From the NCBI RefSeq assembly GCF_027942865.1, contig NC_134529.1, forward strand, positions 19,210,467 to 19,274,466: DNA of 64,000 nt, given 5' to 3'. This DNA is from Odontesthes bonariensis. Its lineage: Eukaryota > Chordata > Actinopteri > Atheriniformes > Atherinopsidae. Positions within the stretch are counted from its first letter, which is position 1, and each line of letters opens with the position of its first letter. The translations under genes and the position numbers were made by a program. Positions 1 to 10,400 of this stretch are shown here, one piece after another. The notes beneath the pieces were generated by a model. It had not been told where the DNA came from, did not search any database, and saw nothing but the letters and a program-made list of their open reading frames with translations.

Positions 1-27
1 CTCCTGATTCACTCCACATCCTTCTAG

Positions 28-3000
28 ATACAAATCACCAAGCCATCAAAGGTCAGCGACATCGATGAGGACGAATCTGACGACTGTGACGAGGAGAAGC
101 TCTCCAGCGACAGTTTTGACGAGAACACTGACGCAGAGGAGGAAGACGAACAGTTGGAGGACCCAGAGAATCGGTTTGGGGTCACGCCTTTCTTGTGTGG
201 TGTCACACCTGCCGGCAGACTGAGAGCCAGGAGAAAACGGGCCGGCTGCCAAGCATCTGGACTCATACAGGTATTGTTAAAAGCAGCGTCTTTTTAACCC
301 AGTAACAGACGGGGGTCAGCAGCGTGATGGCCTCTCTGGCGTTTGCTTGATTCGTGTGCAGCGGCCTTCACAGAAAAGCAGAGTTGTGAAACATACAAAC
401 GTTGTTTTTTTATGTTTTCAGGTAAACGGAAAGCGCTACAATCAAGCCCGATTGCTGCTCGGGAACATGGGATCTCTGCATCCAGCCAACCGCCTCGCAG
501 CCTATGTAACAGGCCGACTGCACGTTCCGGGCGACAGTTCTGATAACGTCTTTCGGAAGCCAGACTCCATGCAGAAAATGGGATCGAATTGTGGAAAGTT
601 TGCAGGCACAGCTGTCCCTCCAAAGAAAACTACAGACATGAAGATGGCACCGCAGCCTGCAGGTGAGCACTTAGTTTTAAGCTTGTTGCTTAAACACACA
701 CTGCAGAAACACACGCAGATGCCAGGGTAGTGATAACATAAATATGGATTGATCAAGCTGTTGTGTTGAAATAAACGCCACCCTGACGTGCATCCTTGAT
801 TTCCTCAGCTCCGCTAATCCAGCCAGGGTTTTGGAGCAAGGGTGTCAGCGACTCGGCATCCGTCCCCATCCAGAGCAGCTCGCTCTTCCAAAGCAGCTCC
901 ACATCCTCTCCCGTCTCCCTCACCGTCTCCCCGTCCCTGAAGAGCCCCAGCTTCCTGGCACAGAGCGGAACTTACTCATTCCGAATCTGTCCTCCATCCA
1001 ACCAGGCCACCGGGGGTGAGAAGCCACACGGCGTCAGCCTGCCGGGGGGCTTCACCCTCATTCAGCTACCCAAGCCTGGAGCTGACGTACAGCAACCAAA
1101 ACCTCTAACCACTACAGGCGCGGTCAGCGCGGGTGACGGCCCGGCTCAAAAGGGCAGAGTGTCTAATCTTAGTCAGTTGGCATCAGAGTGGCTTAGTGTG
1201 GACACCCTTAATAAAGTAAAGAACTTGTTGAGTAACGAAACGGCCGAGCCCGGCCCGTTCTTTGGGCTGATTTCTGAGGAGAAGAATTTGCCATTAGATG
1301 AGAGCGAGGCCAGCAGCTGTCAGTCGGTGAAACTGGAGGAAACCAGCATTGATGTCACTTCAGAAGATTTGAGCTCCGACTTCTCAGACTACGGAGAGGG
1401 TGAAGAAGATGTAAGTTTAACTTGATTTTAAATATAATTTAAATGTATTTAATTAAATGTATTTTAAACTATGAGCTTCATACTGGGGGGGGTGCTTACG
1501 GTGAATGTTTCTTCAGGACGACGCGGTGGACGTGGAAACTGTGGAAGAAGCTAAACAAGAAAAGGCCATCGCAAAAATGAAGGAAGCTGTTCTGAAGACA
1601 TTACAGGAGTCACGGTAATGCGTGTGATTGTGTGTGCCTGCGAATGAAGGCTCACTGATGGATATGTTCCACGTATAGATATTTAGGCCTAACGTTGACA
1701 TGCTGATTGGTTGTCTTCATTCAGGGGCTCAGTCGAGGATTGTGGATCTTTGAATGAGGCCGATGTTAAGGTATGACCTCTTTAACAAATATGTAAAAGA
1801 TATCCACTACAGACTTCACATTAAGTCACATCCAAATAGCGTAACACTGAGGGAAAGTGTTTGGCATATTCCGTCTGTGTTCATTGTATGTGTTGTCTCT
1901 CGTCTCTGCATCTCCGTGTCAAATGGAGGACGAACAGGGTAGCCCCGGGTCCAAAAACAAGCGCAGGAACCACACAGCGATAGAAAGGCTGAGGCGATGC
2001 GAACAGCGAGTCCTCTTCGACCGGCTTCGAATTGTCCTGAACGGTTGTCCCAAAACCCCCAAGCTCCACCTCCTGTCTCTGGTCAGTTCCACATCCTGCT
2101 CCCACAAATTCTGGCGGGGTTTGTTTGTTTTTTGCGAGTTGTCTCGTAGTGTCGTCATCATCATCATTCTTCTTCACTTTGCTGTGTTTTTAAGGCTGTT
2201 AGAGAGATCCACATTCTGGTCAAGACCTCCGAGAGTCTGGTGCAGGAGAAAAGGATGATGGTTCGGAAGCAAGTTGCCTATGTGAAGCAGCTGTCCCTCT
2301 TGGCCGGTACGTACGGTTCGTCTTCCTGTATGATGCTGCAACGCGTGCTTCTCTCTCTTTGTCCTGGTTTCAGCTTTGTTATCTGGCAACAGAGCAGACC
2401 AATAAAACCTCTCGTGCTCTCATCTATGTCCGCGGTTGCCATGAGATGTAGAGGCCGCTGCTCATGAGTAGAATAGTTGTGCCGATGTTGCATGCCTTTA
2501 ACGTAACTGAAATGTGACTGTTTTAGGGAAACCAGAGGGCCTAATTCTGAGCAAGCTGAGGGAGATCACTGAGCGACAGAAAAAGCAAGAGAAGACGATA
2601 AAGTGGAGGCCTTTCTTTTCCCAACTGCTACAGACCAAAGCCGCTCTTGTGCAAGCCACTGCTCGCCCGTGCGACCTTCAGCCAGTGCGACCTTCAGCCA
2701 GTGACCTTCACCCCAGCCCGTGCGACCTTGAGCCCCCGCCGCTGCTGCAGCCTGACTACAGCCATCCATCTCAAGGCAGCCTGCCTAAAACGGATCAAAC
2801 TAATTTACTGCGTTTACTAACTTTGCTTCATCCAAAAAGCCAGCCCAACCCGCCAGCCCAGAGTTCCCCCGTGCAACAGTCTCTGCCTCGAGCTGCATCG
2901 TTGCCAGCTCAGGCTGCGGCCACTGCACCCTCATCCCAGATGGAGTTACAGCAAAATGAACTCGCCTCCTTGTTCCCAGTCAGTCATCCTTTGTCAAAGC

Positions 3001-4552
3001 TAGAAACACAACGGGAAGCTTCTGGAGATCCAGACCGGGCGGCCATACCGAATTCCCAAACTAAGGATCAGCCTCAAGCCCCGTCAGATAAAGCTGCACT
3101 TAAGGTCACTGCAGCGCTAACCGGACCCCCATCTGGACCCCCATCTGGAGCCTCATCTGGAGCCCCATCTGGAGCCCCATCTGGAGCCCCATCTGGAGCC
3201 CCATCTGGACCCTCATCTGGACCCCCATCTGGACCCTCATCTGGACCCCCATCTGGACCCCCATCTGGACCCCCATCTGGACCCTCATCTGGACCCTCAT
3301 CTGGACCCCCATCTGGACCCCTGGAACGAAATCCCAAATGCTCCAAAGTTCAGCCCCCGAAGTCCCTTGATTCTCTTCCTCTGATTCGCTCCAAAACTGG
3401 CAGAATCATACTTCCTTCATCTTTGAAACCAAGTAAGCTAATCGAAGCCTGCTTATAAGCTTTCGCGTTTTAGGGTGTCGTTATAACATTGATGATGTTT
3501 TTATCTTTATCTTTTTTTTTCTCACAGGTGGCCATGGCTATTACACACTCAAGGTCATGAAATCTGGCAAGAAAGACGAAAGTGTGGCAGGCTCCTCAGC
3601 TTATCCACGGCCTTCTATGGTGGACTCGCCCAAATGTTCAAAGATCAATATCCGTGCACCTGGCCGACCTTCAGAATCAGAACCCGGCCACGCTTTGGGA
3701 AACACAGTCGCGTCTTCGGTTCCCGATCCAAAGCGCGCAGGTGTATTCACCCCCCTCACTCAGCTGGCCTTCCTTAACAACACAATCATCATGTCACCGC
3801 TGGATCTCAAAGTTCTAGAGAGCAACGAGGAGGCGGGCACAGGTGTGAGTTTGAGCGAAGCCCAAGCCTCGGCGCGCTTGTGTTTTAATCCCGTGCGCCT
3901 GGTTCCTGTTGAGTCCGAGCCCAGTCCTCCCGAAGACAGTCCTCCCGTGATACCCTGCCGCAGGGGCAGACCCCCAAAACGCCGCGTGTTTATGCCCCAT
4001 GTAGAAATGACAGCGAACAGAGTCGATGTCAGTAAAACATCTCCCCTGATTGAAGAGAAGCAGCGTGCCCCAGTTCCCGTGAAGGACACCAAGGTGTGGG
4101 CAGAGGCCGCCCCAGTTCCCGTGAAGGACACCAAGGTGTGGGCAGAGGCCGCCCCAGTTCCCGTGAAGGACACCAAGGTGTGGGCAGAGGCCGCCCCAGT
4201 TCCCGTGAAGGACACCAAGGTGTGGGCAGAGGCCGCCCCAGTTCCCGTGAAGGACACCAAGGTGTGGGCAGAGGCCGCCCCAGTTGTGGCTGTTGACCCC
4301 GCGCCTGTCAAGCGGCCCAGGGGACGGCCTCCGAAAAACAGGTCGCCAAAGCCACACAGTCAGGCAGCCAGAGGTTCATCCGACGAGGACAGCCCTGTCA
4401 GCTTTTCAGTTTACAAATTCAAAAGCCCCGACGCACCAAACCAAAAGCGGCCTTTAACACGCGGCTCTCTTGGAAAAGATTTCCCCAGTGCTAAGAAACG
4501 GTCTTGGATAGATATAGAAAGGGAACTGGAACCTGACTTAGATTCCGAGTAG
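28..4552 (+). CDS. mga: MGA (MAX dimerization protein MGA), 3' nine coding exons, partial
   Basis: MGA is a nuclear repressor that pairs with MAX at E-boxes, also carries a T-box, and belongs to the PRC1.6 complex (family knowledge). Only the C-terminal part is here; the T-box lies upstream of the window. Exons inferred from phase-consistent AG/GT junctions: 28-270, 422-662, 809-1410, 1517-1614, 1725-1770, 1938-2081, 2195-2306, 2527-3432, 3528-4552, giving 1138 codons plus TAG. Seen in order: an acidic Ser/Asp/Glu-rich exon, a serine-rich exon, an acidic segment ending in an EEAKQEKAIAKMKEA helix-like run, the bHLH-zipper (exons 6-7), a Pro/Ser/Gln-rich exon with tetrapeptide repeats, and a last exon with two AT-hook-like motifs around a 14-residue repeat. 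About 640 codons follow the bHLH, close to the human tail length. The bHLH exon may instead begin at 1929, three codons earlier, because its acceptor is ambiguous. Adjacency to MAPKBP1 supports the call. Which teleost paralog it is cannot be decided. Confidence 0.88.
1953..2306 (+). other. mga: bHLH-zipper domain of MGA, split by one intron
   Basis: The basic region and helix 1 (1953-2081) read KNKRRNHTAIERLRRCEQ and onward. They retain the canonical His, Glu and Arg residues of the H-x-x-x-E-R-x-R-R pattern that reads an E-box half-site. Helix 2 and the start of the zipper (2195-2306) follow after a 113-bp intron, with the heptad hydrophobics continuing into the exon at 2527 (LILSKLREI). Compared with human MGA (ERRRR), one arginine is replaced by leucine (ERLRR), at the position that is variable across bHLH proteins. 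DNA contact is therefore probably kept. The inferred partner is MAX. Confidence 0.85.
3123..3314 (+). repeat. Coding 12-bp minisatellite, 16 copies (Gly-Pro/Ala-Pro/Ser-Ser)
   Basis: Sixteen consecutive 12-bp units of the form GGA-SCC-YCA-TCT encode GPPS, GAPS, GPSS or GASS tetrapeptides; a partial GPL unit follows. The array stays in frame with the MGA exon 2527-3432. Variant units are clustered (four GAPS in a row), as expected from local duplication by slippage. The minus strand over the array is also open, which is only a by-product of the repeat period being a multiple of three. Confidence 0.95.
3959..3985 (+). other. mga: AT-hook-like motif 1 in MGA C-terminus
   Basis: The last exon encodes CRRGRPPKRR; RGRPPK matches the minor-groove-binding AT-hook core (R/P-G-R-P with flanking basic residues). 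It lies just upstream of the 42-bp repeat array. Confidence 0.7.
4067..4276 (+). repeat. Coding 42-bp minisatellite, five identical copies (14 residues each)
   Basis: Five tandem 42-bp units encode APVPVKDTKVWAEA; a sixth begins (APV) and then diverges. I see no base difference between the five copies, including at synonymous sites, so the array is either a very recent expansion or actively homogenised. It is in frame in the final MGA exon, between two AT-hook-like motifs. Each unit carries one Trp and alternating basic and acidic residues. Confidence 0.97.
4313..4342 (+). other. mga: AT-hook-like motif 2 in MGA C-terminus
   Basis: The exon encodes RPRGRPPKNR, a better AT-hook match than the first motif because PRGRPPK has the full core. 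The two motifs sit about 118 codons apart, with the 42-bp array between them. Confidence 0.75.
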
Positions 4553-5560
4553 TCGCTTAGGAAAAGGCACAGGTTCTTCTGCCCTAACGTAGTCGCACAC
4601 TGACAACTCACACCACTCCGAGGCAGCAGCAGCAGCAGCTTATTCTGCCGTCACCCTCGCAGTCAGGAGTTTTATCTGCTCCGCCCGCTGTTTGGTTGTG
4701 CTATCGATCCAACAGTAACCGGAAGGCTTCACCGGTTGTGCCTGTCGCAAAAGCCAAAGTAAAAGGTGCGCATTTAAACCCTTATTGCCGCCTCTTTCTC
4801 CATAACTCAGTGAACTTTCCTACCGCAGAGGTGAGCAGATTATGAATTGGCATTAGGTGACCCACTGAAAGTACGAGTGAAGCCTGTGGGAACTGCCACA
4901 GAGGGGTTGGATGGGATGTTTTCTAAACCGATATCGTCTCCGAACCTCACAGTCGCGCTCGACTTTTTGTGAACTGGTTACCGAGATGTACTCGAATCAC
5001 GTCGTACTTGAAGTCATCCGTTAGTGATCCATCTAATGCAGGACAAGATGAAACTGTTAGGGATCCAGCGCATTAAGCCTCGCGGTGCATGTTGAATGTC
5101 CACATTCTGAGCAGGACCAGACGACACACCGCTTTAATTCTTTAAGATGTATTGACAGATTTCTGAATACTTGTTCTTTTTTTTGTCACTAACTCTGTTT
5201 AAAAAAAAAAAAAAAAAAACTGTAGTTGCACTTTATATTTCAGGTAGAAACCACCCAGTTTGTCTTCTATTTTCTTGTCTCTTGTACAGTAACAGTACTG
5301 ATCAGAATTTTTTTTTTTTTTTGGGGGGGGGGGGTGCTGAGTAAAAGCAATATTGATTAAAACCCACGTGTCACAAGCTATCAAGAAACTGTGTTAACCC
5401 TATATGGTGTGTATGACTTTAAGATGTGAATATTTTTGCTTCTTTTCTTAACTGCATTACGATGATTTTCAAACACTTATCAATGGAAAAAATAAAAAGA
5501 TTACGTGCATTTGTCACGGTACTCGTCAATTGCTGGAAAATAAAGTTATTTGGTTTTAGT
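4553..5560 (+). terminator. mga: MGA 3' UTR with poly(A) signals
   Basis: After the TAG stop the sequence has no long open frame and becomes AT-rich. AATAAA occurs at 5491-5496 and again at 5539-5544, so cleavage probably falls around 5510-5565. Homopolymer runs (A near 5202-5219, T then G near 5309-5334) lie inside the UTR. A short CAG/AGC tract occurs near 4624-4640. Confidence 0.7.
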
Positions 5561-5564
5561 TTGA

Positions 5565-7330
5565 GTTGAGTCATAATTGAACCGTGCTTTGAAAGGGGCT
5601 TTTGGTTGGTTATGAACTTGTTATCTGATTTGAACTAATCCCACCTGGCTGGACACTGTGACCCCCTCTCATCTTAACAGTCTACAAAGACTGGCTGCAA
5701 ACAGACCCTATCAGATGGAGATCCACTGTAGTTTAATCATCAAGCCAACACATCTGAAGTACGCCGCACTAATGGAGCTAAAGCCAACATCGCGTCCACG
5801 CTGATAAGTTACAAAGTCGACCACAAATGCTGCGACGTGTCCTGGGAAGCACATTGTGACAAAGCCAAATGCCTTCACAGGAAACGTTTCCAAATTCTCA
5901 ATATTTCAGCTTTTATTAGAAGTGCTGTCTCATAATGCTGCTCGTGTTTTTTAAATGGTTGATAGGTCTGGACTGCAGGCAGCTGTGGTGTTTTGTTGTG
6001 TTTTTTGTAAATATGTTTGATTGATTTTCTGGAAATTTTTACCCCACAAGAATACAGCACATGTACATGTTATTTCCATTTACACAGTCATTTCCAAAAC
6101 ACAGGGTACAATGTTCATCAGTTACATTGGACAGTTGAGTTCACCCTATCCATCTTACCCATAGGGCTACAGGTTCCCAAACACACTCAATTTACTTAAG
6201 CAACCAAATGAAAACTAGAAAAATAAAAAGACAACCAGGGGGGAAAAAAGGGAAATAAATACATACAAACTTGAAATAATAGAAGGGGGAAAATTCCACC
6301 AATGCAAAAGGTAGAGCCATGGTCTTTAATATGTGCGGAGTCTAGTTTGGGCGTTGGTCCAAACACTATAAGACATTTTTATGGTGCCTTCCTACATTTT
6401 AATAAATTTAAACTCCATTCCATGTGCACCAATTCACCGCTTTCACCGTGATGGATGCTGGCTTTTGAACTGTGTGCTCATGAGAAGCAGGACGGTCTCT
6501 TTAACCTGGAGGAGGTGGCGTCCATGTTGTCTTAAAGATTTGAAATTTCGATTGAGACCACAAATAGTTGTGTTTTTTGGGGGGGGGGGGCTTAGCTTCA
6601 GTTCATCTTAAAAGAACAGAGACCCAGTTTTAGGCTTTAGGCGCTATTACACATTTCTCCTTGTTTTCCACAGCCTGCAGTTTTGCGTTCTTACAGGAAA
6701 GGTAGGTTCCTCTTTGCTCTCTGGGCTGTATTAAGGCTGCACAAATGAAGCGTTTTGGTGAACGCCCTGATCTGTGAACGTGTTGGTTACTTCAAGTGTT
6801 TAACAGAGTTCACACTAAATTGGGGAAATTCCACAGGTTAGCAATCTCAAACGTGCACTATCTCGAAAATGCTTTAAGTTAGGCAAATATGCCCATCAAG
6901 AACAGACGGACATCGGTCAGATCAGGAGAACCCCTGTCGCCAAATCAGCAGCCAAACACAGAGATGTGGCACCCAGGTATCCAACCACTCAGGACTGGCC
7001 CCTCTTTCTCTTTAATCCTGTTAAATCAGTTTGCTCAGCAAACGCAATCACTGATGCAATCATGAGACCGGGGCACGTTCGGGATTTAAAGGATGATGTC
7101 AAACGGGCCCACCTTTTTCTTTCCTTGTCGGCGCAAAAACAGCAGCCCTGAGGCGCCGGCTGCATAACATAAGTGTGGAGAAGCTGCGGCAGCACAGCAG
7201 GGGACAGCGCACAGGGGAAAAAAAACAACACTAAACCCACTCAAGAGATTAGTGTCCACATGTCCCGGCAGCAGAAGCGCCGCCCGACTTTGTAAAGCTG
7301 TGTAATTTGTCTCTGGAGGTGGTTCGGAGT
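5565..7330. other. MGA-MAPKBP1 intergenic spacer and probable MAPKBP1 promoter region
   Basis: No coding exon is recognisable. The right part, about 7050-7440, becomes more GC-rich just before the MAPKBP1 start and probably holds its promoter and 5' UTR; no TATA box is evident. A G-run at about 6580-6590 is simple sequence. I see no clear transposon in this spacer. Confidence 0.5.
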
Positions 7331-7442
7331 GGGATCATTTTGGTCAGACTGTGCGCAACGCTCGGTTCTCTCTTTGGCTTCACTGACTCTGTGGACGGCC
7401 AGCGGTCCCCTGGGGGTCAGTGCCTCAAGGCTAAGCACAACA

Positions 7443-10400
7443 ATGCCAGGCGATGGATTCACCATTAAAAATCGCATCAGGAATATGTTGCGCTCTCCAT
7501 CGATCAAGAGCAAAAAGAGCATCAAAGAAAACCTCACCAGCAAGGTAGGAAACCCTTCCTCCCGCTTCATTAAAAGCAGCCACAATAAAAAAAAGCTCCA
7601 TTCTGCTGGAGACTGTCATCTGTAATGTTGGATGTGGTCTAAATATAAAAAGATGGTAGAGATACGACTTTACAGCAAGAACGAGAACTTTCTGTGGTTA
7701 TTGTAATAACAACCATAAGTAATAAGTGCTATGTTGAAATGAAGTTTTGCCCAACCTGGCAACCCAAAATTAGTTAATTCTCATGATTTGTAACTCATCT
7801 ACTCACACTTTAAGTGAATCGTTTGTTACAACCTTTGGTCTTCTTTGATTTATTTTTTGATGGCCTTTTATACTGCTTTACTCATTGTTTTCTGGAACTA
7901 TTGCTTGTGTTGCATGTGTGTCAGTAGGACAACACACTCCGCTGAATTCATTATGTTCTAAAGCACAGTGACAGCAGCTGCTTCATAATTCCTAAGACAG
8001 ACAGACAGCGAGTCCTGCCAAGCCAGCTGTCACGTCTTCTGTTTCAGGCCAAACCCGCTCATTTATCAAGTACCCTTTACACCTGAAAAATCAATGAAAA
8101 CCATTACGTTTGATTTGTGTTTGTTTTCTGTCATGAAAAATCCGGGAAGCATCTGACTTGCATGCCAGCAAAGAGTGTTATCTCTGCTGGCGTGCAACAA
8201 CCAAGTGACCTGTGGAAAAATATTAACAGAATAATGAATGAAGCCCAGAGCAACAACAACAAAATGCCTCCAAAACACAGCAACTTTTGTACAAAAGTAG
8301 AACACAAACATAACAGAGGACTATTATTCATTTAGTCCTTTTTGCTCCCTGAAATGGTTTCTAAAATTTGGTGTTTTTGGGTTTGTGGGTATGTTTCATC
8401 AGAACTTCTTTATTGTCGTTGTGTTTTTTATCTCAAGCCGTCAAACGTGTTCATTCTCCACTCATCTAAACGCCCGGTCAACATTTGTGTTGAATTCGTT
8501 GCCGAGGAGAGTTGGACGGTGGATTCTGTTTCAATCCGTCTGCTCCCTCAACAGTTCCTCAATCCTCAAAGTGAAATCCCCGTGTTGTGCCTCTACAGGT
8601 GACTTTAGAGAAGGTGCTGGGCATCACCGCCACTGGGAACAGCGGACTGGCCTGTGATCCCCGATCTGGACTCGTGGCCTATCCTGCAGGGTAAGATGAA
8701 TGACACTGTTTACGCACCATTATCGCATCATCTACCCTTTGACTTATCAGCACTCCACACACTCCCAGCTCCCTTATCATATCTACCTCCAGCAGATGTT
8801 TAGTGTGCAAATTTCCGTCTGTGAGTGTTATCTGGTCACCATCTCAGAGGAACTAAGGAGGAGAACTCTGTGGGTTTCCTCATCAGAGGAGCTCCAAAGC
8901 TCTTTATCCCCTCCTCAGGGAGGCTTTCTTTGACTGTGATGTAATGAGCTACAGAGTGCTGTGCTGTATTATTAATTGTGTGCAAACAATGACACTAGCT
9001 GTGCTAGCCTTCTCAGTGTAGAGTGGCTGTACAATTGCGATGCTCAGGACCTGCAGCAGCACCACCAGGGTGAAAGCATAGTTTAATAGCAAGCATAGTG
9101 GGTCCTGTGACTCTGTAACACAATCGATCTGCTTTTGTATTTCTTCCAAATTTCTTCTGACAAATCTGTATTATTACTAAGAGAGTAAATAGCTGAAAAG
9201 AAAACAAGTCTGAGCTGTTCTGTTCAAGTAGTGATTCATGTTTGTACAAGAAGTGCTGGCACGAGCCCCTTACTGTACACAGGTGGTGGGTGTGTGCGTG
9301 CATCTGGTTGTGTTTGTCATTTTTAGCGAGCTTCATTCTTCACAAATAGTGCACAATCTGGCAACACCCCCCCCCCCCCCCCCGCTGTCCCCATTTAAAT
9401 CTGTACAAGCTGTAGTAGGTGGTATGTAGTTTCCTGGCACAGAACCCAAGAACTAACAGTTCAGTAACAGGTGGCTGTAGCTCAGGTGGAGGAGCAGCCG
9501 TCTGCCAATCGGAAGGTCGTGGTTTGATGCCCAGCTTCCTCAAACCACACGGCGAAGTGTCTTTGGGAAGACACTGAGCACCACGGTGCCGCCGACACGT
9601 CCATCTGTGTGTGATGGAGAAAAAAAGCACAGTGTAGCCTGTAACACTGTATGGACGTACCGTACCAATGGGTGGATGAATGGGTGAATGCTGCTTGTAG
9701 TGTAAAAGCGCTGCCTTTGAGTGATAAGTGCTATACAAGCACAGTCCATTTACCATTTAAGTGGACTGTAGATCTGTGTGACGCCCATGGACAAAGTGCA
9801 AAGAGGAAGCTCTTTTAACAGGAACCTTTATGATATCTGGATGATTTGAATATGGAAAGGAAACACTAAAATAAACTGCGTACAAATGATTGGAGGTGAA
9901 GATTATTTAGTTTTCTTTACAGTTTGCCTTTTCTTTTTATTGTCATTTGTCGCTTTTAGGTTTAGAAAAAAAAGAATAGTCCTCGTTTGCCCTACTGCCA
10001 AGAGTTAGATGAGCAGATTGATGCCCCTCTTCTGACTAAACGGTCAGTTGGGAGCTAGCACCAGCAGCTGCTTATAGCATAGCTTAGCATAGCATACATT
10101 TTGGAAGCTTAGTGCCTACCAGCCCTTCCCAAACCAAAAATTAAAAAGCTGCACATCCTTCATCTAAATGCAGAGTAGGGTTATTTATTGCCTTCTGAAG
10201 AGAGCCAGCCGGTTTCCCAGCTCGCGTTGTCCAGTTGAAGCTTCATATTTAGATCCCAGTTTCCACAAGAAAGTGTAATAAGTGTTTATTTCCAAATATG
10301 TTGCACTTTTCTGTCAAGATATAAGATATCATATATATCTGTAAAAGTACACGAAGTAACCTCTTCTATACACTTGGTATTACCAGTGGCTTCCAAACTT

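Noticed and set aside
3074..3346. Minus-strand open frame of Gly-Pro-Asp repeats opposite the MGA exon
   Set aside because: It is the antisense of a 12-bp repeat array, which leaves all frames open; no gene structure supports it.
3760..4357. Two long minus-strand open frames with repeated AHTLVSFTGTGA or CPHLGVLHGNWG units
   Set aside because: They are shadows of the 42-bp coding repeat of MGA.
7329..7442. Upstream in-frame extension of MAPKBP1 exon 1
   Set aside because: It has no ATG (it opens with GTG), and similarity to the family begins at the ATG at 7443.
9472..9560. Possible functional tRNA gene
   Set aside because: The B box is altered and the sequence continues into a SINE body, so it is a retroposon head.
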